From Roseiarcus sp963781895 (GTDB lineage: Bacteria; Pseudomonadota; Alphaproteobacteria; Rhizobiales; Beijerinckiaceae), in assembly GCA_963781895.1 (NCBI GenBank), contig CAWAIM010000046.1:42664-106663 (forward strand): DNA of 64,000 nt, in the 5' to 3' direction. How positions within the stretch are numbered: the stretch's first letter is position 1; each line of letters starts with the position of its first letter. A program made the position numbers and the translations under genes. This document shows positions 22,864-33,031 of this stretch, piece after piece. The notes below the pieces were generated by a model. It saw only the letters and a list, made by a program, of their open reading frames with translations. It searched no databases and had not been told where the DNA came from.

Positions 22864-23887
22864 GTCAGACCAATACGCTGCCGCCGCCTCGCCGAACGCC
22901 CTGGCGCGTCTTCCCAAAGCGGAGGTGCACGTTCATCTCGAGGGTTGTTTCGAGCCTTCAACGCTCGAGCAATGGTCGGCCGAAGCCGGGGTTCCAATGC
23001 CTCGGCCACGCGAGAAATTATTTGAATTCGAAAACCTGGGTGACTTCCTTCATTTTCTCGACTGGGCTTGCAGCCTTGCCAGCACCGAGGAGCGCCTCGT
23101 GCGCATGGCATACGACTTTTGCCGGCGGCTTCGGGCCGACGGGACCGGCTACGCCGACGTCATCGTGAATCCATCCCACTGGAGCGCCTGGCGCGGCCGA
23201 ACCAGAACGATGATCGAAGCGCTCGATTCGGGTTTTGCCTCGGCCGAGCGCGACGGGCTCCCGCCCGTAGGCCTATGCGTCAGCCTCCTGCGCACCCAGA
23301 CGGCGGATGAGGCCGCCGAACTGGTGAATCACCTCATCGCCTGGCGGCTGCCGCGCGTGGTCGCCCTCTCGATTGACGGCAATGAAGCGGCGGCCGGGCG
23401 AACAGGGCCCAGGTTCGCAGCTGCGTTCCGCAAGGCCGGAGAAGCGGGCCTAAAGAGGACGGTTCATGCCGGCGAGTCGAGCGGACCCGAGGGCGTTCGC
23501 GATGCGATCGAATTGCTGGGAGCGGATCGGATCGATCACGGCGTGCGCGCGATCGAAGACGAGTCCGTCGTGGCGATGTTGGCCGAGCGAAGAATCCCGC
23601 TCGGCGTTTGCCCCACCTCCAACCTCACCCTGGGCGTTTATCCCTCGATCGAAGCGCATCCGCTCGATCGTCTGCGCCGCGCCGGGGTGCTTGTATCCGT
23701 GAACACAGACGATCCTCGTTTGCTCTCGACCAGCCTGCCGCGCGAATACTCGATCGCAAGCCAGGCCTACGGATGGAGCGACGAAGTATTGCGTGACGTC
23801 GCGCGCACGTCGATTGAGGCGAGCTTCGCGAGTTCCAACGTCAAGCAGGCGCTCAAGCAAAGCCTGCAACGCTGGCCCGCGCATTAG
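22862..23887 (+). CDS. add: Adenosine deaminase family protein
   Basis: Zinc-dependent deaminase converting adenosine (or a related aminopurine) to inosine. The 341-residue protein starts with TTG at 22862, seven bases after GGGGAG. VHVHLEGCFEP near residue 23 gives the HxH zinc ligands. KRTVHAGESSGPEGV near 200 has the zinc His and catalytic Glu region. DRIDHGVRA near 222, CPTSNLTLGVYPSIEAHPL near 250 and LVSVNTDDPRL near 280 complete the signature, the last with the catalytic Asp pair. The family also contains adenine deaminases and ADAL-like enzymes, so substrate is inferred. It converges on dps. Confidence 0.92.
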   Translation: MSDQYAAAASPNALARLPKAEVHVHLEGCFEPSTLEQWSAEAGVPMPRPREKLFEFENLGDFLHFLDWACSLASTEERLVRMAYDFCRRLRADGTGYADVIVNPSHWSAWRGRTRTMIEALDSGFASAERDGLPPVGLCVSLLRTQTADEAAELVNHLIAWRLPRVVALSIDGNEAAAGRTGPRFAAAFRKAGEAGLKRTVHAGESSGPEGVRDAIELLGADRIDHGVRAIEDESVVAMLAERRIPLGVCPTSNLTLGVYPSIEAHPLDRLRRAGVLVSVNTDDPRLLSTSLPREYSIASQAYGWSDEVLRDVARTSIEASFASSNVKQALKQSLQRWPAH

Positions 23888-23984
23888 CGACGTCGAGAGC
23901 GAACGACGGCCGCGGCGACTTTTTCCGCGCCGCCGCGGTCCGCCGGACTGGCGCGTAAGAGTTGGACGATGCGCAAGCCCGCCG

Positions 23985-24464
23985 TCAGGAATTCTCCTGC
24001 ACGTGGGCCTCGAGGAACCACAGGGCCTTGTCGAGCGCCCGCGAATAGGCGGTGAAAATATCCGCGCTGTCCTTGTCGCCCGCCTCGTCGGTCTGGTCGA
24101 TCGCCTCGCGCGCGAGGTTGGCGGCGGTCGCGTAGCGATCGATCAGAGCGGCCAGATGATCCTTCGACTTGTGGATGTCGGTCGGATAGGCGGCGAGCTT
24201 GCTGGCCGCCGACACGGCCTGGGTCGTTCCGAGCGCCGTTCCGCCGAGCTGGACGACCCGCTCCGCGATGGTGTCGACATGCCCGTCGATTTCGGTCCGG
24301 AACGTGTCGATCATTTCGTGCAGCGCGATGAATTGCGGCCCCTTGATGTTCCAGTGCGCCTGTTTGGTCAGGAGCGCCAGGTCGATCCCGTCGGCGAGCC
24401 GCGCGTTGAGCACTTCGATCGACACTGTCTTGGCGTTCGACTTCAACCCGTTCTTGGTCTTCAT
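23985..24464 (-). CDS. dps: Dps ferritin-like DNA-protection protein
   Basis: Dodecameric mini-ferritin that oxidises and stores iron using peroxide and shields DNA during starvation. The ATG at 24464 with GAGGGAG upstream starts MKTKNGLKSNAKTVSIEVLN, giving 159 residues. The N-terminal lysines fit DNA binding. The ferroxidase site appears as QAHWNIKGPQFIALHEMID (His and Asp/Glu ligands near 46-62), then FRTEIDGHVDTIAERVVQLGG. The C-terminus DKALWFLEAHVQENS is typical. The gene is first in a minus-strand group with DUF1178, grxC and comF upstream of it. Confidence 0.95.
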   Translation of the reverse strand: MKTKNGLKSNAKTVSIEVLNARLADGIDLALLTKQAHWNIKGPQFIALHEMIDTFRTEIDGHVDTIAERVVQLGGTALGTTQAVSAASKLAAYPTDIHKSKDHLAALIDRYATAANLAREAIDQTDEAGDKDSADIFTAYSRALDKALWFLEAHVQENS

Positions 24465-24484
24465 CGCCAGCTCCCTCGGCCAGG

Positions 24485-24919
24485 TTAATTGAGTTCGTCC
24501 TCCAGCATCGGCATCGGCATGACCCCGACGCCGTCCTCGATCAGCGATTTGGCTTCGTCGAGGCTCGCGCGGCCGCGAATCCCCCGCCGGGGCTCCTCGC
24601 CCAGATGAATGGCGCGCGCGACCTCCGGGAACTTGGCGCCGACGTCGTCGGTATTGGCTTCGATCTCGCGGCGGATTCGCGCCATCGCGTCGCGCGCCTG
24701 ACGGCGCTGGCCATCCTCGAGATTCTGAACCTGCGCGGCGCCGGTCGCGCGCTCGGCGCTCATCACCGCCGGCGCCATGATCGCCTTTTCGACCCGCGTC
24801 GAGCTGCATTCCGGGCAGGCGACGAGCCCGCGCTTGCGCTGCGCGTCATAAGCCGCGCTGTCGGGAAACCAGCTTTCGAACGCATGTCCCTCGGCGCAGC
24901 CGAGCGCGTATTTGATCAT
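24485..24919 (-). CDS. DUF1178 family zinc-ribbon-like protein
   Basis: A 144-residue conserved alphaproteobacterial protein of unknown function. The start MIKYALGCAEGHAFESWFPD and the second cysteine pair in GLVACPECSSTRVEKAIMAP form a probable zinc ribbon (C8, H12 and C34-C37 region). The rest is charged and helical (DGQRRQARDAMARIRREIEA), then VGAKFPEVARAIHLGEEPRR, a family hallmark. It ends four bases before grxC starts upstream and precedes dps by 20 bp, so it likely shares a transcript. Confidence 0.88.
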   Translation of the reverse strand: MIKYALGCAEGHAFESWFPDSAAYDAQRKRGLVACPECSSTRVEKAIMAPAVMSAERATGAAQVQNLEDGQRRQARDAMARIRREIEANTDDVGAKFPEVARAIHLGEEPRRGIRGRASLDEAKSLIEDGVGVMPMPMLEDELN

Positions 24920-24922
24920 CGG

Positions 24923-25204
24923 TCAGCCCGCCAGCAATCTATCGAGTTCGCCGGCGGCCTCCAGCTCGTGGAGCTCGTCGCAGCCGCCCACGTGCCTGTC
25001 GCCGATGAAGATCTGCGGCACCGTCCAGCGGCCGCCCGCCTTTTCCGCCATCGCCGCCTGCCCGGCGCGGTCGCCGTCGAGCCGGATTTCCTCGAACGGC
25101 GCGCTCTTGCTTCTGAGCAAGGACTTGGCCGCGTGGCAATACGAACATGTCGACTTGGTGTAGATGACGATCGGCGGCACTTGAATGGAGACTCCCTGAC
25201 GCAA
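24923..25204 (-). CDS. grxC: Glutaredoxin 3
   Basis: Small thiol-disulfide oxidoreductase reduced by glutathione. The 93-residue frame has VIYTKSTCSYCHAAKSLL with the CSYC active site (a CPYC variant), WTVPQIFIGDRHVGGCDELHE with the cis-Pro, and a C-terminal LDRLLAG. The start is uncertain. TTG at 25204 gives a ten-residue lead (MRQGVSIQVP), while GTG at 25177 would begin nearer the core. It lies between comF and the DUF1178 gene on the minus strand, a common order in this bacterial group. Confidence 0.93.
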   Translation of the reverse strand: MRQGVSIQVPPIVIYTKSTCSYCHAAKSLLRSKSAPFEEIRLDGDRAGQAAMAEKAGGRWTVPQIFIGDRHVGGCDELHELEAAGELDRLLAG

Positions 25205-25234
25205 AGGTCCGCGCGGCGGCCACTATATGGGAAG

Positions 25235-26029
25235 TCACGCTCCCGTAACAACCCGCGCGAAAACCAGCACGTCCACCCTGGCCGCCCCGGCCCGCAACAG
25301 CGCCCTCGAAGCGGCGTTGGCGGTCGCGCCCGATGTGAGCACGTCGTCGACGAGGACGATATTTTGGCCGCGCACCGGCGCTCCGTCGGCCACCCGAAAC
25401 GCGCCCTGGACGTTCTCGGCCCGCCGCGCGCGGCTGAGGCCGACCTGGCTCTGGGTCGCCTTGACCCGCAACAGCGCCGCCAGATCGCACGGCGTTCCGG
25501 TCTGACGCGAGATTTCCCTGGCGAGCGCCGCCGCCTGGTTGAACCGTCGCCGCCATAGCCGCAACGGATGCAGCGGCACCGGCGTCAGGAGATCGGCCTC
25601 AGCCAGCAGGTCCGCGCCGGCGCGCGCCATCCAGCGCGCCATCGGCCGCGCGAGTTCGACCCGGTCGGAGTATTTGAGCCGATGCGCCAGTTTGCGCGCC
25701 GGCCCGTCCTCGAATCGCGCCACGGCCCGGGCTCTGGCGAACGCGGGCGGATCGGCCATCGCCTGAGGCGAGAGCAGGCCCTCGCCGAGGTCACGCTCGA
25801 ACGGCGTGCCGAGGCGCTCGCAAAACGGGCGCTCGATGAACCGAATCGCGCTCCAGCAGCGCGGACACAGCGCGCCGTGCGCCGCGGTCGCGGCGCGGCA
25901 GGCGAGGCAGGTCGGCGGATAGAGCGTATCGAGCGCCGCCCCGGCGAGGCGCGAGGCGAGCGCCGCCGCGCGCCGCGTCCACGGCGGCGCCGCAGGGTCC
26001 CCGGCGGCCAGCGTATCAGGCGCGTCCAT
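25235..26029 (-). CDS. comF: ComF family phosphoribosyltransferase-like protein
   Basis: A 264-residue ComF-family protein. The N-terminal zinc-finger-like part has two Cys pairs (LYPPTCLACRAA and GALCPRCWSAI) at about 40-60. The C-terminal PRTase-like domain has NQAAALAREISRQTG and the PRPP-binding IVLVDDVLTSGATANAASRAL near 220. In naturally competent bacteria ComF helps DNA uptake; elsewhere the role is unclear, and no other competence gene is nearby. The start ATG at 26029 is divergent from the methyltransferase start by 63 bp. Confidence 0.92.
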   Translation of the reverse strand: MDAPDTLAAGDPAAPPWTRRAAALASRLAGAALDTLYPPTCLACRAATAAHGALCPRCWSAIRFIERPFCERLGTPFERDLGEGLLSPQAMADPPAFARARAVARFEDGPARKLAHRLKYSDRVELARPMARWMARAGADLLAEADLLTPVPLHPLRLWRRRFNQAAALAREISRQTGTPCDLAALLRVKATQSQVGLSRARRAENVQGAFRVADGAPVRGQNIVLVDDVLTSGATANAASRALLRAGAARVDVLVFARVVTGA

Positions 26030-26092
26030 GGGGCCAAGTTAGCGCGGAGCGGGGCTTTGCGCGAGGGGCGTCCAAGGCGCATAAGGACGGCC

Positions 26093-27004
26093 GTGCCTCA
26101 GCCGTCCCCGCCGCCGCGGATTTTCGATCGCGGCCTCGTCCATCGCCGGCTCGATCGCGCCTGGGCGCTGTCGCCGTCCGGCGCGAAAGCGGATTTTCTC
26201 ATCGCCCGCGCGGCGCAAGAGCTCGGCGAGCGCCTGCCGCTGGTCAAGCGCCGCTTCGCCATCGCCGCCGATTTCGGCTCGCCCGGTCCCCATGGCGCCG
26301 CGGCGCTCGCGGCGGGCGGACAGGCCGATTGCGTCATCCGGCTGGCCCCGACCGAGGCCAGCATGGGAGCGGGCGATTTCCTCAAGGCCGTCGGCGATCT
26401 CGAGCGCCTGCCGGCGGCGGACGGACGCCTCGACCTCGCCGTTTCGCTGCTGGCGCTGCAGACCGTCAACGATCTGCCGGGCGCTCTGGTGCAGATGCGG
26501 CGGGCGCTCAGAGCCGACGGCCTGCTGATCGCGGCGATCCTCGGCGGCGACACCCTGACCGAACTTCGTCAGAGCCTGACGATCGCGGAGAGCGAGATTG
26601 TCGGCGGCGCCTCGCCGCGGGTCGCGCCGTTTGTGGACGTGCGCGCGCTTGGAGGGCTCGCGCAACGGGCGGGCCTGGCGCTGCCGGTGGTCGACCTCGA
26701 TCGCGCGACCGCGCGCTACGCCGATATTCTCGCGCTGATGACCGACCTGCGCGCCTTCGGAGGCGCGAACGCGCTGCACGCCCGCAGCCGCAAGCCGCTT
26801 CGGCGCGCCGTGCTGGCGCGCGCCGGCGCCGTCTACGCCGAGCGCTTCGCCGACCCGGACGGGCGGCTGCGCGCGACCTTCGACATTCTGTGGCTGAGCG
26901 GCTGGGCCCCGCACGAAAGCCAGCCGAAGCCGCTCGAGCCGGGATCGGCGACCATGCGGCTCGAAGACGCGCTGAAACGGCGCGGGCGGCTGCGCGCGAC
27001 TTGA
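26093..27004 (+). CDS. SAM-dependent methyltransferase (NDUFAF5/BioC-like)
   Basis: A 303-residue methyltransferase of the kind found beside comF in alphaproteobacteria, related to mitochondrial NDUFAF5 and BioC. It starts at GTG 26093 (PQPSPPPRIFDRGLVHRRLDRA). The SAM fold is represented by AADFGSPGPHGAAAL near 60, DGRLDLAVSLLALQTVNDLPG near 125 and RRALRADGLLIAAILGGDTL near 150. Motif I is degenerate, as often in this subfamily. The C-terminus WLSGWAPHESQPKPLEPGSA is a family end. Its last 120 bp are tandemly duplicated just downstream, so the original frame may have been longer. Substrate unknown. Confidence 0.85.
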   Translation: MPQPSPPPRIFDRGLVHRRLDRAWALSPSGAKADFLIARAAQELGERLPLVKRRFAIAADFGSPGPHGAAALAAGGQADCVIRLAPTEASMGAGDFLKAVGDLERLPAADGRLDLAVSLLALQTVNDLPGALVQMRRALRADGLLIAAILGGDTLTELRQSLTIAESEIVGGASPRVAPFVDVRALGGLAQRAGLALPVVDLDRATARYADILALMTDLRAFGGANALHARSRKPLRRAVLARAGAVYAERFADPDGRLRATFDILWLSGWAPHESQPKPLEPGSATMRLEDALKRRGRLRAT

Positions 27005-27105
27005 CATTCTGTGCTGAGCGGCTGGCCCGCACGAAAGCCAGCCGATGCCGCTCGAGCCGGGATCGGCGACAGGGGCCGAACACGCGCTGAAACGCCGCGG
27101 CTGAG
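27002..27105 (+). repeat. Degraded tandem duplicate of the methyltransferase 3' end
   Basis: 27002-27105 repeats 26881-27000 (ATTCTGTG.CTGAGCGGCTGG ... GCTGAAACG) with several small indels. Unit length is about 121 bp, and the copies share the lead GGCGGCTGCGCGAC. If the indels were repaired, the protein would gain a second 40-residue tail ending KRRG. The first stop (27002-27004) falls exactly at the junction. Confidence 0.8.
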
Positions 27106-27170
27106 CGGCGGCGCGGATCTGACGGATCCAGGCGGCCGAGATTGGAGCTTTGCGCCTGGAGGATCGTTGG

Positions 27171-27198
27171 ACATTGTAGCCACATGTGGCTACAATGT
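27171..27198. promoter_or_regulatory. 28-bp perfect palindrome, operator of the Phd-type module
   Basis: ACATTGTAGCCACA/TGTGGCTACAATGT is a perfect 14+14 palindrome. It ends four bases before the antitoxin ATG at 27203 and includes TACAAT, which could serve as a -10 element. Phd/YefM-type antitoxins autoregulate by binding palindromes in this position, so an operator is the natural reading. Confidence 0.75.
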
Positions 27199-27202
27199 TG
27201 GC

Positions 27203-27473
27203 ATGAAAACGGTAACGATCCGCGAAGCGAAGAATCGCCTGACGGAGCTCGCCCGCGAGGTCGAGCGGGGGGAGACGATTGTCGTCACGCGCAATGGCTC
27301 GCCGGTTTTCGAGCTGGCGCCGCACCGCCCGCGCAAGGGGCTTCGCCTCGAGGCGATCGAGGACTTCAAGCGCAAGCGCGGGATCGAAAGCGATCGTGGC
27401 TTTCATCGCCGACGATTTCGACGATCCATTGCCGGAGGATTTTCTCCTGCGTCCGCTGCCGCCCGACGCATGA
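27203..27473 (+). CDS. Phd/YefM-type antitoxin, with one frameshift
   Basis: Antitoxin of a type II system with the prevent-host-death fold. It binds DNA through its N-terminus and neutralises its toxin through the C-terminus. The protein starts MKTVTIREAKNRLTELAREV, then GETIVVTRNGSPVFELAP, the conserved core. One base must be dropped near 27383 to continue into VAFIADDFDDPLPEDFLLRP, the usual toxin-binding tail. The reconstructed length is about 90 residues. Its stop overlaps the toxin start (ATGA). The 28-bp palindrome immediately upstream is probably its operator. Confidence 0.87.
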
Positions 27474-27860
27474 GGCTTTTGCTCGACACGCATGTCTTTC
27501 TGGCTCTGATCGGGCCCGGCGCGGCCAGCCTGCCCACCGGCGGTCGCCGCTTTGCTGCGGGACGGCGGCAACGAGCATCACTTGAGCGCGGCGAGCCTTT
27601 GGGAGATCGCCATCAAACGCCGGCTGGGCAAACTGAAGCTGACGCACGAACTCGGCGCCCTGCCCGAGCTTCTCGACGGCCTCGGCGATCAGGATCGTCG
27701 CGATCGACGAACGCCACGCGCTGGCACTGCCGTCGAGCCCGAGCCGATGACGCGCGATCCGTTCGACCGGATGCTGCTCGCGCAATGTCAGGTCGAGGGA
27801 TTGCGGCTCGTCACCATCGACCGCGCCCTTGTCGCGCATCCGCTGGCGGCGAGGGGATAG
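27470..27860 (+). CDS. PIN-domain toxin (VapC-like), with several frameshifts
   Basis: Type II toxin, a predicted Mg-dependent RNase. The ATG at 27470 overlaps the antitoxin stop and gives MRLLLDTHVFLALIGPG with the first catalytic Asp. A frame change near 27545 leads to LRDGGNEHHLSAASLWEIAI, where the Glu is the second acid. Then RLGKLKLTHELGALPELL follows, with two compensating shifts around 27690-27740 (a short stretch reads IRIVAIDERHALALP). It ends MTRDPFDRMLLAQCQVEGLR with the third acid and ITTDRA-like VTIDRALV. The reconstructed length of about 130 residues is normal. It is either inactivated or simply mis-sequenced. Confidence 0.82.
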
Positions 27861-27975
27861 GTTCTATTTCACTCGCAGCGAACGGCCCGTCGGCGCGATC
27901 CGTGGTGAAAATCGACCGCCGGATCCCCGCCCGATGCGACCGGGTTCGACCCTCCGACCATCAGCTGGACCAGGG

Positions 27976-28408
27976 TCAAACCAAAGGGTTCACGACCGCG
28001 AGGCCCGCGAAACGATTGAAGTCCCGATCGGCCGACCACAGCGCGCGCACGCCGTGCTGCCGGCACAAGGCTGCGATCCGCGCGTCATGGACCTGCGGGC
28101 CGGCTATTCGTCCGCCGACCAGCAGCGCCCGCAATGCCGGCCAGTGGTCGGTCGACTCGGCCAAGAGCACAAGGGTCGGCAACTCGAGCCAGGCGTCCAC
28201 CTGCGTCCAGGGCGCGCGGGAGGGGCGTGGGAGGCGCGTAGATGCGGGGATGGGTGACGATGGCGAGAAACTCGTGAACGCACGGCCAGGGAATCGACCA
28301 GGTCGCGGATCCCTCCGCGAGTTCGGCGATTCGCTTCGACGCCGCGTCGTGAAAGGCTGAGTCCTCGCGATGAGCGTAGACCAGAATGTTCGTGTCGACG
28401 GCGATCAA
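27976..28408 (-). CDS. vapC: PIN-domain toxin VapC, with one frameshift
   Basis: Second PIN-domain RNase toxin, convergent with the first module. It starts with TTG at 28408 overlapping the VapB stop (TTGA) and reads LIAVDTNILVYAHREDSAFH with the first catalytic Asp. WPCVHEFLAIVTHPRIYAPP follows with the Glu. After a frame change near 28205 it continues AWLELPTLVLLAES, VHDARIAALCRQHGVRALWS and ADRDFNRFAGL with the remaining acids. About 144 residues. The overlap with VapB indicates translational coupling. Confidence 0.87.
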
Positions 28409-28650
28409 GCGCCGCGACCCTCGTAGGCCAGATCGCGCAGCTTGTCCCACGAAGCGCCGCGGAGATCGGCCATGAGCCCCCTGCCCTTGAAGCTGGCCCG
28501 GCGCAGCTTGAACGGCGCGCCCGACCTGGTCTCGGCGACGACGCGGCGAAGCCCCCGCTCCACAAGCGCACGCAGCGTGACCCCCTCGCGCTCGGCGAGC
28601 TTGCGGGCCTCGCGAAGAAGCGGGTCCGAAATTTCAATGGTGGTTTTCAT
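28405..28650 (-). CDS. vapB: VapB-type ribbon-helix-helix antitoxin
   Basis: An 81-residue antitoxin. The start ATG at 28650 gives MKTTIEISDPLLREARKLAE, the beta-strand and helix of a ribbon-helix-helix DNA-binding domain, then GVTLRALVERGLRRVV. The C-terminal tail (FKLRRASFKGRGLMADLRGA) would bind and block VapC. The frame is intact. It stands upstream of vapC with a four-base overlap. Confidence 0.88.
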   Translation of the reverse strand: MKTTIEISDPLLREARKLAEREGVTLRALVERGLRRVVAETRSGAPFKLRRASFKGRGLMADLRGASWDKLRDLAYEGRGA

Positions 28651-28773
28651 GATCCTTACATATGGGACAGAGGATATGGGCGCCCATACTGTAGGGCGTC
28701 GGGGCCCCGGGAGCAAGTTGTCGGGTCCCGCATCGGTCGGGTCGATCGCTCCGTGTTAAGCGTGGGTCGCCTA

Positions 28774-28886
28774 CCCCCTCCCCCGCGCTTTGCAAGCGCA
28801 GGGGAGGATAGAGCGGCGCCGCGGCTCTCCTCACCCGCGAAGCGGGGGAGGGGGACCGCGCGAAGCGTGGTGGAGGGGGCGGCGCG
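28774..28886. repeat. GC-rich palindromic intergenic repeat
   Basis: A run of short inverted repeats (CCCGCGCTTTGCAAGCGC, CCCGCGAAGCGGG, and GCGCGAAGCGTGG) lies between the vapBC module and dnaE2. It is of the same general style as the repeats at 29902, 32494 and 32977 but of a different subfamily. It probably forms hairpins in RNA and may end both converging and diverging transcripts. Confidence 0.6.
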
Positions 28887-28958
28887 GACGTCTGACGAGC
28901 CTTCCTCATTAACCTGAAGCGATCGCCCTGGCTTTCGGTCATCGCGCTCGCGCGACCA

Positions 28959-32487
<3,529 letters not shown>

Positions 32488-32493
32488 GTCGGA

Positions 32494-32590
32494 CCCTCAT
32501 CCGGCCGCGCTGCGCGCGTCCACCTTCTCCCGCAAGCGGGAGAAGGTGTGCGCCCCCTCTCCCGCTTGCGGGAGAGGGCTGGGGTGAGGG
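32494..32590. repeat. Palindromic repeat cluster between dnaE2 and DUF559 gene
   Basis: Two adjacent units. The first, CCCTCATCCGG ... CACCTTCTCCCGC, matches the element inside dnaE2. The second, CCCTCTCCCGCTTGCGGGAG, then AGGGCTGGGGTGAGGG, is a related palindrome. It sits immediately upstream of dnaE2 and downstream of the DUF559 gene and could fold into strong RNA hairpins. Confidence 0.75.
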
Positions 32591-32602
32591 CAAGCGCGCG
32601 CT

Positions 32603-32956
32603 TCACCATGGCAGGCCGCACGTCGCCGCGATTGTCGCCAGCACATTCTCCCGAGCAGTCAGAATGTCGCGGTTGTTGAAGCGCAGGACCCTATAGCCTT
32701 GCTGCTCGAGCCATGCGTCGCGAATGGCGTCGCGCTTGCTCTCGGTATGCTGCGATCCATCCGCTTCCACGGCGAGCCGATGAGCGATGCAGAGAAAGTC
32801 GACGATGTAGGGACCAATCGGCGCTTGCCGCCGAAACTTGAGCGCCTGCATTCGACGATCACGCAGGGCGTACCAAAGCTTGCGCTCTGCCTCGGTCGGT
32901 TCACGGCGCATCGCGCGAGCGCGCGACTTGGCGGAAAGGGGGATGTGGTCACGCAT
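32603..32956 (-). CDS. DUF559 endonuclease-like protein
   Basis: A 117-residue DUF559 protein, a fold related to very-short-patch-repair endonucleases (PD-(D/E)XK-like). It shows EAERKLWYALRDRRMQALKFRR, QAPIGPYIVDFLCIAHRLAV, then EADGSQHTESKRDAIRDAWLEQ and GYRVLRFNNRDIL. The E, D, and E-D of the predicted active site are in place. The start at 32956 gives MRDHIPLSAKSRARAMRREP. It lies between imuB and dnaE2, flanked on both sides by the same palindromic repeat, so it looks like a passenger in the cassette. It would be co-transcribed with the SOS genes unless the repeats terminate transcription. Confidence 0.88.
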   Translation of the reverse strand: MRDHIPLSAKSRARAMRREPTEAERKLWYALRDRRMQALKFRRQAPIGPYIVDFLCIAHRLAVEADGSQHTESKRDAIRDAWLEQQGYRVLRFNNRDILTARENVLATIAATCGLPW

Positions 32957-32976
32957 AAGCTGCTCCTCCTAACCGA

Positions 32977-33029
32977 GCCCTCATCCGGCCGCTGCGCGGC
33001 CACCTTCTCCCCGCAAGCGGGGCGAAGGA
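32977..33029. repeat. Palindromic repeat between imuB and DUF559 gene
   Basis: GCCCTCATCCGGCCGCTGCG then CGGCCACCTTCTCCCCGCAAGCGGGG, the same element as inside dnaE2 and at 32494, in the 32494 orientation. It ends three bases before the imuB stop codon. Confidence 0.75.
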
Positions 33030-33031
33030 TT

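Noticed and set aside
23900..23950. Inverted repeat CCGCGGCG ... CGCCGCGG between the adenosine deaminase and dps genes as a terminator
   Set aside because: The T-run is in the loop, not after the stem, so it does not fit a rho-independent terminator.
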